From positions 558,001 to 622,000 of the forward strand of contig NZ_AP019860.1 of NCBI RefSeq assembly GCF_009002475.1: 64,000 nucleotides of DNA, written 5' to 3'. Positions within the stretch are counted from its first letter, which is position 1. Each line of letters begins with the position of its first letter. Positions 55,387 through 64,000 of this stretch are shown here, in pieces. This DNA comes from Candidatus Uabimicrobium amorphum. GTDB taxonomy: Bacteria > Planctomycetota > Uabimicrobiia > Uabimicrobiales > Uabimicrobiaceae. The translations under genes were made by a program, and so were the position numbers. A model generated the notes under the pieces. That model ran no database searches, was not told where the DNA came from, and was given only the letters and a program-made list of their open reading frames with translations.

Positions 55387-56602
55387 TTGTTGAATAAAAC
55401 GTTTATAAAAATAACAATATTGTTACTTTTAGTTTTTACCTTACGAGTCGTTTTATTTTGGCAAGGTATTAAAAACGACATACAAATGCAATACGGAAAC
55501 AATAACAGCTTGTATTTTGGCTACTTTTCGTGGAAAAAGTTTATTACTTTTTATGTCGTTATTCCACGGCACAAAGATCAGGTAAAAATAAACTCAAATT
55601 TCAAATCAAAACTATCGAAAATATATGTTGTTGTTATGTGGGATGCCTACCATGCCAAGTTTAGATCTATACAAAAAAGAGATATATGTCATTTGCGCAA
55701 ATTTCATATAACGTACATGGATTTATCTTTTAAAAATTGGCATAGTATTCCAAAAGAAATAGGCAATTTATCTTTTCTCGAATATTTATCTTTGAGTAAC
55801 AATAATTTAAGAAGTATCCCAAAAGAAATAGGCAACCTATCTTCTCTAAAATATTTATTTTTAAGTAACAACAAAATTACATCACTTCCCCAAGAATTAA
55901 ATAAATTATCTTCTCTTGAATATTTATATGCGCACTCAAATCAAATACGAGGTTTTGATATTGATGCTCCCAAGCTCAAAGTAATTAATTAATGCACTCA
56001 TAACATTACCAAAGGAAATAGGAAATCTTTCCTCCCTTCAATCACTAAAACTTCAAAATAAAAATGACTATTTTTACTTTGGAAATACGAATAAACTCAA
56101 AAAGTTGCCAAAAGAAATAGGCAATCTTTCTTCTCTCAAATATTTGTCTGTGGGTGGGAACATTTTAGCAAGTCTTCCACAAGAAATAGGAAATCTTTCT
56201 TTTTTAGAAACCTTAAATCTGGGCATCAATAAACTCAAAAAGTTGCCAGAAGAAATAGGTAAACTTTCTCGTTTAGAAATCTTAAATCTAGACCTCAATA
56301 AGCTCAAAAAGTTGCCAGAAGAAATAGGTAATCTTTCTTCTTTAACAAACTTATATTTGCATGGTAATGATATAGTTAAACTTCCTCGTGAAATAGGCAA
56401 TATTTACTCTCTAGAAGAATTATCTTTAGAGATGAATGAAAACTTGAGTTGCCGTCCTCTAGAGATTAGTAATTTACATAACCTCCGGGGAATTTATTTG
56501 ATAGGTACGAAAATTGGCCTCGCGCAAAAAAAAGCATTAAAAAAGCGATTACCCAAATGCAATATATATGATGGAAATCCTCGAAAAATCAACAAAAGAT
56601 AG
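55387..56602 (+). pseudogene. Split LRR gene, frame broken at TAAT repeat
   Basis: The first frame starts at TTG 55387 (AAGGAGG upstream), has an N-terminal membrane helix (ILLLLVFTLRVVLFWQG) and LRR repeats, and stops at TAA 55990-55992. LRR coding resumes in another frame without a gap: ALITLPKEIGNLSS at 55994, continuing to 56602. The junction is TAATTAATTAAT. Removing one TAAT unit gives one 403-aa LRR protein without any other change. It is either a phase-variable gene in the OFF state or a broken gene. The C-terminal end matches that of the LRR gene at 22292. Confidence 0.85.
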
Positions 56603-56723
56603 GTCTTAGCTTTCCGTAAAATCAGACTTATCGTATGGAGCATCAAATATTTACCGATCACCAAACATATTTGGCGTATTTATGTGCCACTATCCTATTC
56701 CAGTAAACACAGAATTATGAATC

Positions 56724-58208
56724 CTACTTTGCCTTGTCATTGAATGCTTTTAGGCGATGTAATTTGTCGATGATGGCCTTGGCTTGTTGGTGTTGTTGTG
56801 CGTTATTTTTTTTGAGGCCTTTTACGTATTGAATGAACTGCTCTATATTCTGCTGGCACAGCAATTTTCGCGAACGGTAACTTTTTAAAAATTTTTTGAG
56901 GGCTTTTAGAGAAGCCTCGGGGCCGTTCGTCGTTTGTATTTTTTGCAAATGGTCGACAATTTTCGAAGTGACAATCTTGTCGGGTTTGTCATCGCTCCAT
57001 GGTCCACGAAATCGTTTTAGGTACCTTCTGTTGTGAAAATACCCGGCTTCCATATCGAGTATATTTGCCCGTGGATTTATTTGCAGTGTATAATAATAGC
57101 GACCTTTACCTTCTTCTAACTTTATGTGGTGATTCTCTACTTTTTTGCCATCGGTATAAAACACATATGGATAGGTAATGCCATCAATCACCTGATGTTT
57201 TTTTCGGAGGGTAAGCTCGTACTTACGTAGTTTTTGCAACGGAATTTCGATACTATTTGCTGAAGAAAAGAAAACTGTGCGTTTATGAGTAACGTAGTTT
57301 TTAAACTTGACCAAAATTTCAAGCTTTTGCCCTTCTGAAAATTGTTGTTGCTTTAGGTGCTGTCCGTTGACAAGGACTTGGTGAGGAATTTGGACATTTT
57401 TGTTTTCATCTGTACATATGAGTGACAATTGTGTCGATGCAACGTTTTCTGGGGGTTCTAGTTTTTCTTTGATGATAAAATTGTTTTCCGTGGGAAAAAT
57501 GTGTATATCACGTGAGATTTGTTGGTAATTTTTCTGTGATATCATTAAGTGATACTTTCCTGGTTTGACCTTGTCTCCGTCTTTAACAACAAGGGGAATA
57601 TTTCGCGTTGTATCGCGTACTGTAACATGTAATCGATTCGTAACGCTACCCTCAATATCAAATGCAAGTGGTACATGGCGCGATATTAAAGTCTCATCAG
57701 TAATAAATGGACGGTTATCTGGCCAGATGTGTTTTTTTATTTGTTGCGTATGATATCCTTCTTTTTTTATGGTGAGAAGGTAAATGTTGGGTTTTAACAA
57801 CAATCCTTTTTTTACGCGAATTACCTTATCTGTTTGTAGCGTTTGCAGCGATATTTCGCAAGGAATACTATTTTTGTGTGGGGGAACATCGTAATGGACC
57901 TTAACACTCACTTTGCGTTGTCTTGTAACGAGTACCCTTTCTATCAAAAAAGGATTTTGGTTTGCGGGAATGACAATCTGTTCTTTAAGGCTAAAGTATC
58001 CTGGTTGGACGATCTCCAAAGTGTACTCTCCCGGGGCAAACATATGTTCGCGAGTATCTTTTCCGTTTAGTGTAAAAACCTCAATGGCAATCCGTTCTCC
58101 AACAGGAAAATCTCCGGTAATAATGGACTCTATTTTGCAGCTATTTTGCGAAAAAAGGCAGGTAAATATGAGTGGAAAAATAACAAATAAAGTTATGTGT
58201 TCGGTCAT
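56724..58208 (-). CDS. Secreted PEGA-like protein, shortened paralogue of the 60124 gene
   Basis: The 494-aa protein starts at ATG 58208 (GGGAGA upstream) with a Sec signal (VIFPLIFTCLFSQNS). Its body is closely similar over about 470 residues to the N-terminal part of the vWA protein at 60124-63045, and it contains three repeats resembling PEGA domains, e.g. APGEYTLEIVQPGYFSLKEQI. It lacks the vWA part altogether and ends in KAFNDKAK. The kinase gene 58317-59933 lies between the two paralogues. It is either a truncated duplicate or a dedicated partner; the frame is intact. Confidence 0.8.
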   Translation of the reverse strand: MTEHITLFVIFPLIFTCLFSQNSCKIESIITGDFPVGERIAIEVFTLNGKDTREHMFAPGEYTLEIVQPGYFSLKEQIVIPANQNPFLIERVLVTRQRKVSVKVHYDVPPHKNSIPCEISLQTLQTDKVIRVKKGLLLKPNIYLLTIKKEGYHTQQIKKHIWPDNRPFITDETLISRHVPLAFDIEGSVTNRLHVTVRDTTRNIPLVVKDGDKVKPGKYHLMISQKNYQQISRDIHIFPTENNFIIKEKLEPPENVASTQLSLICTDENKNVQIPHQVLVNGQHLKQQQFSEGQKLEILVKFKNYVTHKRTVFFSSANSIEIPLQKLRKYELTLRKKHQVIDGITYPYVFYTDGKKVENHHIKLEEGKGRYYYTLQINPRANILDMEAGYFHNRRYLKRFRGPWSDDKPDKIVTSKIVDHLQKIQTTNGPEASLKALKKFLKSYRSRKLLCQQNIEQFIQYVKGLKKNNAQQHQQAKAIIDKLHRLKAFNDKAK

Positions 58209-58316
58209 AGAACATCTCCCATACAACAACACGTGTTGCTCTAAGGTTGTGCGACAATTTTTGCTAAGAGCTTTTATCCTGTTGGTCCTGTTAATCCTGT
58301 CAAATTTACTGACCTA

Positions 58317-59933
58317 TTACCCCTCTTTTTTCAAATTTCTTTCTAACTTGGCGAGACGTTTTTCTAAAATACGTATATTTTCACCTAACCTCTTTTGCGA
58401 TGGATTTTTTTTGAATTTTAGAGAATAAATCGTTAGGGCTTTTTTTGTATCGTTGTAAGCCTTGGTGTATTGTTTTAAAATTTCATATACCCTAGAGCGG
58501 TCTATCAAAACAGGCACATGGTTGGGATTCTTTTGCAAAATATGATTGTAATCGGCCAGTGCTTTTTGGTATTCCTCTGCATAACGGTAGGCAACTCCGC
58601 GATAATGGAAAAATTCCAAGTGCTTTTCGAGTTGAATCGCATGTTCAAAATCTTCTATCGCCAGTAAGAATTTTTGCTGTGCGAATTTTGCTTTCCCTCT
58701 TCCAAAATAAAGCCAGCAGTTTAGGTCATAGGTCAAACCTTTGTTGTACTGACCAATGGCGAGAACAAACTGTTGTTGTTTTAAATGGTTGTTTCCTTGC
58801 GCAATCGCCGCCTTTACTTTTTGCTCTTGTATTTGTTTCATGCGCAGCATACTTGCTTTTACTTGCACGTGATTGGGAAAATGTATCAGAGCTTTGTTAT
58901 ATTCTTCCAGAGCCTGTTTAAAATTGTCGTTGCGTATAAGAACTTCTGCTCTTTTGAGGCAATCTTCGACAATGACGTTACGACGTACGCGCTGTAAATT
59001 TTTTTTATAGTATATGCTCACTGTGACAAAAGCGATCAGTAATAAGCTAAATGATAGTAGAAGCTTATAGCGTGTCAAGAAGCTTTGTACTTGGTCGCGA
59101 AAGCCATATTTTTTTGCCAAAATAGGTCGTTTTTTCTTAAAGTTGATTAACTCTTTTTCCAATTGTTTACAACTACTGTAACGCTTTTGTGGATCTTTGT
59201 GTATGCATTTAAGACAAATCGCTTCGAGATAAGGGGAGATGCTGTCATTGATTTTTCGTGGTATGATAGGCGATTCGTGTAAGATTTGGAAAAGTATATT
59301 TTGTGGCGAATCTCCTCGATAGAGCTCTTGGTATGTTAAACACTCATATAGTAAAGCTCCCAAGGCGTATATGTCCACTCTTGTCGAAATTTTACCGGCA
59401 ATTTGATCGGGAGACATATAGGTAATCGTTCCGACAATATCACCTGTTTTCGAAAGATTTCCCGGATCAGACAAGATTCTTTTTGCCAGACCAAAATCCA
59501 TAATTTTAATCTTGTTGTCTTTGGTGTACATAATGTTCGAAGGTTTTATATCGCGATGGACAATATTTTTACTATGAACAGCCGCAATCCCCTTACATAC
59601 ATCTATCAATAAGTCGACGACAAATAAATGGCGCATTTGCTGTTTTTTAATAAGCTCTTGGAGAGTAACGCCTTCGCAATATTCCATCGTATAATACAAA
59701 GACGGTTTTTCACCGTATTCGTAAAATCGTACGATATTGGGATGCTCTAATTTTGCCAAAGCAACACATTCATTGCGAAAGCGTTCCACATCTTGCTTTT
59801 GGTTTTGTAATAAAATCTTGAGCGCCACAGTTCTTTTGAGCTCGTTATCATAAGCCTTATAAACAATTCCCATCCCTCCACGGCCAATTTCTTTTTCGAG
59901 AAGGTATTTGCCAAATATTTTTTGGGTACTCAT
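58317..59933 (-). CDS. Ser/Thr protein kinase with TPR repeats
   Basis: The 538-aa kinase has GRGGMG (17-22), VALK (K39), HRDIKPSN (126-133) and DFG (146-148), all canonical. A transmembrane helix (about 294-312) leads to TPR-like repeats (about 325-510; VLIRNDNFKQALEEYNKAL, FALKK-type pairs) near the end. It lies between two secreted PEGA-like paralogues, whose extracytoplasmic domains may be partners of its outer part. Ribosome site GGA, weak. Confidence 0.92.
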   Translation of the reverse strand: MSTQKIFGKYLLEKEIGRGGMGIVYKAYDNELKRTVALKILLQNQKQDVERFRNECVALAKLEHPNIVRFYEYGEKPSLYYTMEYCEGVTLQELIKKQQMRHLFVVDLLIDVCKGIAAVHSKNIVHRDIKPSNIMYTKDNKIKIMDFGLAKRILSDPGNLSKTGDIVGTITYMSPDQIAGKISTRVDIYALGALLYECLTYQELYRGDSPQNILFQILHESPIIPRKINDSISPYLEAICLKCIHKDPQKRYSSCKQLEKELINFKKKRPILAKKYGFRDQVQSFLTRYKLLLSFSLLLIAFVTVSIYYKKNLQRVRRNVIVEDCLKRAEVLIRNDNFKQALEEYNKALIHFPNHVQVKASMLRMKQIQEQKVKAAIAQGNNHLKQQQFVLAIGQYNKGLTYDLNCWLYFGRGKAKFAQQKFLLAIEDFEHAIQLEKHLEFFHYRGVAYRYAEEYQKALADYNHILQKNPNHVPVLIDRSRVYEILKQYTKAYNDTKKALTIYSLKFKKNPSQKRLGENIRILEKRLAKLERNLKKEG

Positions 59934-60053
59934 AATTATTCCGCAATAAGTAATATGATGTCATTCGTTACGATTATCATATAATATAGCAAAATAAATG
60001 AGTTTCTTAAAATATTAATAACACTTATTTGGTGTTTACATATTATTCTAAAA

Positions 60054-60119
60054 CCCAAGCCCGTTTCCGAGCCCGAGCCCGAGCCCGAGCCCGCTCCCGA
60101 GCCCGCTTCCGAGCCCGAC
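60054..60119. repeat. Hexanucleotide array with G-quadruplex potential
   Basis: Eleven consecutive 6-bp units of the form CCCGAG or close variants occupy 66 bp. On the minus strand, which is the sense strand of the upstream gene, six GGG tracts are spaced by 3 nt (60072-60107), the pattern of an intramolecular G-quadruplex. The array starts 4 bp after the stop of the vWA gene and is the most GC-rich stretch in the window. Confidence 0.92.
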
Positions 60120-60123
60120 AAAA

Positions 60124-63045
60124 CTACTTACCCAAAGCCCTGGCAAGCTTGACCAGACGTAAAAATTCACTGCGGTAACCGTCTTGATCTTCTCCACGCG
60201 CTTGTTGGATAAGTTCAATGACATGGTCATAGGTCACATCCCCTTTGAATTTTGAATCGCGTAAAATATGTGTCCATGCGGATACGGCGGTTGCCCAGCG
60301 AAAATTTTGTGAGGTTTCTTTTGGTGATAATTTGCGAAACGCCACGGGAAATTCACGGAGAATACTCTTGTCACCGTCGGGTTTTTTGTAGCGTAATTTC
60401 AAAGTCATTAGCTCGTTATTCGCTACATGTGAAAGCGATGTTTTTTGATATTTGAGTTTTGTTTGCTGCTCGTTACTGTCACTTTTTACCGGAATAATCT
60501 CATAGAGAACGGTAACGCTGTGTCCAGCACCAATTTCTCCCGCATCTTTTTTGTCATTTGCGAAATGTTCCTTGGGCATTTTTCGGTTTTCATAACCAAT
60601 TAAACGATACGATTGGACGTTTTTTGGGTTAAACTCTATTTGGATTTTTACGTCTTTGGCGATGGTGGTCATTGCCGCGAATTCTTCAACGAGTACCTTG
60701 CGTCCTTCTGTTAGGTTATCTATATAGGCGCAATTGCCGTTGCCGTTGTCGGCGAGTTGTTCCATTTTGGCGTCTTTGTAATTTCCATAACCAAATCCCA
60801 ATACGCTCAAGAACACACCTGTTTTGCGTTTTTCTTGTATGAGACGTACTAGCGCCGCATTACTGGTTGTTCCGACATTGAAATCTCCGTCGGTGGCAAG
60901 AATGACGCGGTTTGTGCCATCTTTCATGAATGATTGTGTGGCCAGTTGATACGCCGCATGAATTCCATTTCCGCCATTCGTTGATCCGTATGCTTGTAAG
61001 CCATTTAAGGCAGCGATGATTTTATTGTGGTTGTTTGTTGGGGGTAGAACTACCTTGTTTTCAGAAGCATACACGACAATCGATACGCGGTCTTGTTTGC
61101 GTATTTTTTTGGCCAAGAGTTTTAACGATGCCTTTAAAAGTGGTAGTTTATTGGCATCACTCATGGAGCCAGAAACATCGATTAAAAATACAAGGTTGTA
61201 TGCAGGGACGTTCTGCATTGTTTTGCCTTGTAACCCAACGTGTAAAAGTAGCTTTTCCTGATCCCAAGGAACCGAAGACAGTTCGGTAGAAACCGAGAAC
61301 GGGTGTTCTTTGGGTTGCGGATAGTCGTAGTGAAAGTAATTGATACATTCTTCGATGCGCACGGCATCTTTCGGTGGGAGTTTGCCCATGTTGATGTATC
61401 TACGAATATTGCTATAAGACGCAGTATCTACGTCCGCAGAAACCGTGGAGAGTGGGTTATCTAGCGCATTTTTAAACTCATTCTCCACTATGTAACTGTA
61501 TTGCTCGGTGTTGAATTTAGGTTTAGGCACTTCTTTTTTGACTTGTGGTACAAAACCGGCATTGACATTTTGGGCATGACGTGTTTTTAAATTACGCAAA
61601 CTGTCGGTGATATTTCTGGCGCGTTGGTGTTGTTGGGCATTCTTCTTTTTCATTCCTTCAACATATTGAATCAACGGCTCTATATTTTGCCCGCGCAGCA
61701 ATTTTCGCGAGCGGTAACTTTTTAAAATTTTCTCTAGTGTTCTTAGAGAGGCGTTGGAGTCGTTGGTTGTTTGTATCTTTTGCAAATGGTCGACCATTTT
61801 CGAAGAGACAATCTTATCGGGTCTGCTTAGATTTTGTCCTGCACGGAATCGTTTTAGATATCTTTTTGTATGAAAATACCCCGCCTCCATGTCAAGTATA
61901 TTTGTGCGCGGATTTATCCACAGTGTAAAATAATAGCGATTTGAACCCTTTTCTATCAACACGTGGTGATTCTCTACTTCTTTGCCGTCAGCATAGAAGG
62001 TATATGGATAGATCACACCATCGATCATCTGATGTTTTTTCCGGAAAGAGAACTCATATTTTGTTAATTTTAGTAACGGAATTTTGATACTGCTCCCTGG
62101 AGAAAACAGAACTGTGCGTTTATGGGTCGCGTAGTATTTAAACTTGACCACTATATCAAGTTTTTGCCCTTCCGAGAATTTTTGTTGCTGTAGAAGTTGT
62201 CCATTGACTTGTACTTCGTAAGGAACTTGGACATTGTTGTTTTCATCCTTGCATATGAGTGATAATTGCGCCGAACCAGCGTTTTCTGCCGGTTCTAGTT
62301 TTTCTTTGATGATAAAATTGTTGTCGGTAGGAAAAATGTGTATATCACGTGAAATTTGTCGGCAATTTTTCTGTGAAATCATTAAATGATACTTTCCGGG
62401 TTTAACTTTGTCTCCATCTTTAACAACAAGGGGAATATTTCGTGTTGTGTCGCGTATCATAACATGTAAGTGGTTAGGAGCACTACCCTCAATATCAAAT
62501 GTAAGTGGTACAGGGCGCGATATTAGAGTTTCGTCAATCATAAATGGGCGGTCATCGGGCCAGATGTGTTTTTTCATTTGCGCTGTATGATATCCCTGTT
62601 TTTTTATCGTAAAAAGGTAACTGTTGGGTTTTAACAGCAGTCCTTTTACTACGCGAATTGCTTTATCTACGCCGTGTAGTTGACACGATATTTCGTAAGG
62701 AGAGCTATTTTTTTGCGGGGCAACATCGTAACCGATGTTAACACTTACTTCGCGTTGTTTTGTGACAAGCACTCTTTCGATTAGAAAGGGATTTTGGTTC
62801 TCCGGAATGATAATTTGTTCTTTGAGGTGAACGTATCCTGGTTGGGCGATCTCCAAAGTGTACTGACCCGGAGAAAACATATGATCGCGAGCGTCTTTTC
62901 CGTTGAGTGTAAAAATCTTAGGATCAATGCGTTCTCCGACAGGGAAATCTCCGGTAATGTCTGGTTCTATTTCGCAGAGGTTTTGCGAAAAAATGCAGGT
63001 AAATGCGAGCGGAAAAATAACAAATAAAATGATATACTTGGTCAT
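60124..63045 (-). CDS. Secreted PEGA-like/vWA (YfbK-type) protein
   Basis: The 973-aa protein has a Sec signal, PEGA-like repeats (about 50-260), and the same body as the 58208 protein, then a linker and a vWA system of the YfbK type. This has a pre-vWA segment (about 540-590; SADVDTASYSNIRRYINMG), vWA with the MIDAS motif FLIDVSGSMSD (about 620) and LATDGDFNVG, and the C-terminal DUF3520-like domain. MIDAS domains bind metal and protein ligands. Surface or envelope location is inferred from the signal. Its 3' end carries the hexanucleotide array. Confidence 0.88.
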   Translation of the reverse strand: MTKYIILFVIFPLAFTCIFSQNLCEIEPDITGDFPVGERIDPKIFTLNGKDARDHMFSPGQYTLEIAQPGYVHLKEQIIIPENQNPFLIERVLVTKQREVSVNIGYDVAPQKNSSPYEISCQLHGVDKAIRVVKGLLLKPNSYLFTIKKQGYHTAQMKKHIWPDDRPFMIDETLISRPVPLTFDIEGSAPNHLHVMIRDTTRNIPLVVKDGDKVKPGKYHLMISQKNCRQISRDIHIFPTDNNFIIKEKLEPAENAGSAQLSLICKDENNNVQVPYEVQVNGQLLQQQKFSEGQKLDIVVKFKYYATHKRTVLFSPGSSIKIPLLKLTKYEFSFRKKHQMIDGVIYPYTFYADGKEVENHHVLIEKGSNRYYFTLWINPRTNILDMEAGYFHTKRYLKRFRAGQNLSRPDKIVSSKMVDHLQKIQTTNDSNASLRTLEKILKSYRSRKLLRGQNIEPLIQYVEGMKKKNAQQHQRARNITDSLRNLKTRHAQNVNAGFVPQVKKEVPKPKFNTEQYSYIVENEFKNALDNPLSTVSADVDTASYSNIRRYINMGKLPPKDAVRIEECINYFHYDYPQPKEHPFSVSTELSSVPWDQEKLLLHVGLQGKTMQNVPAYNLVFLIDVSGSMSDANKLPLLKASLKLLAKKIRKQDRVSIVVYASENKVVLPPTNNHNKIIAALNGLQAYGSTNGGNGIHAAYQLATQSFMKDGTNRVILATDGDFNVGTTSNAALVRLIQEKRKTGVFLSVLGFGYGNYKDAKMEQLADNGNGNCAYIDNLTEGRKVLVEEFAAMTTIAKDVKIQIEFNPKNVQSYRLIGYENRKMPKEHFANDKKDAGEIGAGHSVTVLYEIIPVKSDSNEQQTKLKYQKTSLSHVANNELMTLKLRYKKPDGDKSILREFPVAFRKLSPKETSQNFRWATAVSAWTHILRDSKFKGDVTYDHVIELIQQARGEDQDGYRSEFLRLVKLARALGK

Positions 63046-63304
63046 AGAAAATCTCCTATATATAACTCATGGCAATATGGATAGTCATCAACGAACAAGA
63101 CATGTGCCAATCGATTTTATTCAAAAAACGCCTAAAAGATTCCACTTTATTTCACGTAAATTTGTTTGGGGGGAAATTAGGCAAAATGTTTTATAAAAAT
63201 ATACTTTGTTGTATAATTAGCGCTTCACTCTCACGAATGGCGAGCTATATTGTCAAAGTCAGTAATTCACAATTTTACAACGAGTAACTAAGTAAAGGTG
63301 CAAC
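63046..63304 (+). promoter_or_regulatory. Promoter region of the small ORF/kinase operon
   Basis: A consensus TATAAT at 63212-63217 lies about 90 bp before the next start. No clear -35 at ideal spacing was found, so the assignment is tentative. The remainder shows no gene I can support. Confidence 0.35.
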
Positions 63305-63442
63305 ATGGCGAAACATCGACTGGATATACTTTTTGATCTATCAAATATCGAAAGCAATGGCTTGAGATGGAATGAACGGCGTGAAGCGAAGTTACAAATA
63401 TATCAACAAAATGGCGCAGATCTGAGCACGTATTATGGATAG
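63305..63442 (+). CDS. Small ORF of 45 aa coupled to the kinase
   Basis: ATG 63305 is preceded by AAAGGTG 5 nt upstream. The 45-residue product (MAKHRLDILFDLSNIESNGL, ending DLSTYYG) has no signal or membrane segment. Its stop overlaps the start of the kinase by 8 bp, so it may serve as a leader or partner. No family recognised. Confidence 0.5.
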   Translation: MAKHRLDILFDLSNIESNGLRWNERREAKLQIYQQNGADLSTYYG

Positions 63443-64000
63443 CAAAGACAACCTTATTCGCATGTTATCTCTCGACACCGATGAAGAAGAGGAACTATTG
63501 CAAATAGGTCCATATCGCGTTATCGAAAAAATAGGTGAAGGGGGCATGGGCACTGTTTATAAATGCCACGATGAGCGTCATGGTATTGTTGCAGTGAAAA
63601 CAATGTCATTGGTGGAAGACAGTAAAGAACAAGTAAAGCGATTTATGCAGGAAATGCATACCATCTCTTTGCTGCGCCATCGCAATATTGTACAAGTTTA
63701 TGACTCGGGGCAGGACGAGGAAATCTTGTATTTGGTGATGGAATATATCGCCGGGGAAACACTCGACAAGTATATCCAAAACAACAACGTTACCCTCAAG
63801 AGTAAATTAAAATTGATGACGCAAGTGGCAAAAGCGCTGTTTCAAGTGCATCGCAAGCAAATTATCCACCGTGACATAAAACCTCTGAATATTATGGTGG
63901 AAAAAAATGGGCGTGTTGTTGTTCTCGATTTTGGCATCGCCAAAAATTTTCTACTGCACGTTTCCGCGACAAAAGGAATCATCGGAACTTTGCGTTATAT
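63435..64000 (+). CDS. Ser/Thr protein kinase, 5' part (runs off the window)
   Basis: The gene starts at ATG 63435, overlapping the preceding small ORF by 8 bp, and reaches the right edge in frame. The visible 188 residues contain a short acidic start (DTDEEEELLQ), GEGGMG (34-39), VAVK (K55), HRDIKPLN (145-152) and LDFGIA (165-167), with the activation segment begun (KGIIGTLRY). All catalytic residues are canonical. The rest of the domain and any C-terminal region lie outside. Confidence 0.92.
   Translation, partial: MDSKDNLIRMLSLDTDEEEELLQIGPYRVIEKIGEGGMGTVYKCHDERHGIVAVKTMSLVEDSKEQVKRFMQEMHTISLLRHRNIVQVYDSGQDEEILYLVMEYIAGETLDKYIQNNNVTLKSKLKLMTQVAKALFQVHRKQIIHRDIKPLNIMVEKNGRVVVLDFGIAKNFLLHVSATKGIIGTLRY

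Noticed and set aside
59936..60230. Gly/Ser-rich open frames
   Set aside because: They are produced by the hexanucleotide array (GSGSGS and GLGLGL translations) and overlap the end of the vWA gene.
1..64000. tRNA, rRNA or replication origin
   Set aside because: I saw no cloverleaf-like gene, rRNA sequence, DnaA box cluster or att site on reading both strands, but short RNAs could be missed without a computation.

Overview
The window is about 64 kb of AT-rich bacterial chromosome with many eukaryote-like signalling genes. These are five Hanks-type Ser/Thr kinases (one apparently degenerate, one cut by the right edge), two FHA-domain proteins, two leucine-rich-repeat loci, VIT/vWA proteins, an FGE-sulfatase fragment and a set of type IV-pilin-like prepilins. 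This mix suggests a planctomycete-type organism. The kinase density and low GC recall the phagocytic 'Candidatus Uabimicrobium' lineage, but that is an inference from gene content only, since no rRNA or tRNA was seen.

Layout. 0-2 kb: the end of an FGE-sulfatase gene, then an IS4-family insertion sequence sitting in a hairpin-rich intergenic repeat. 2-5.7 kb: five consecutive prepilin/pseudopilin genes with a structured leader before the fifth, closed by a strong terminator. 5.8-10.5 kb: a small lipoprotein, an FHA protein, FxsA, a coiled-coil protein, D-Tyr-tRNA deacylase and a DUF11-type lipoprotein operon. 10.9-22.2 kb: metabolism, with a large glutamate dehydrogenase, a Rossmann/MaoC fusion, a small-molecule kinase, an inositol-monophosphatase-like enzyme and an acetoacetate-decarboxylase/FAD-oxidoreductase fusion. 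22.3-27.2 kb: an LRR protein, a U32 protein, a secreted protein and an MFS transporter. 27.3-38.5 kb: a probable glycolipid locus (NAD-dependent epimerase/dehydrogenase, MBL hydrolase, KAS III, SDR, two GT21-like transferases, a GT1 and a membrane-anchored protein), interrupted by a kinase-FHA pair on the other strand. Two plus-strand transcription units in this locus share a promoter motif.

38.7-40.2 kb: a second, nearly identical IS4 copy, also in a hairpin repeat. 40.3-48.4 kb: a phosphoesterase, then an unusual cluster in which a STAS/zinc-ribbon protein, a MerR regulator and a STAS-VIT-vWA/zinc-ribbon protein share a novel C-terminal module, followed by a secreted Lys-rich protein and a membrane protein. 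48.4-64 kb: kinase/TPR genes, a 100-bp tandem repeat array, a Schlafen/AlbA-type regulator divergent from an XRE regulator, an LRR gene split by a tetranucleotide-repeat frameshift, two secreted PEGA-like paralogues (one with a vWA domain) around a kinase, a hexanucleotide G-quadruplex-type array and a final truncated kinase.

The strongest candidates for something undescribed are the STAS/MerR/vWA cluster at 41.25-45.62 kb and the co-regulated glycolipid cluster. The intergenic hairpin-repeat family that serves as IS landing site, and the slippage-disrupted LRR gene, are also notable.
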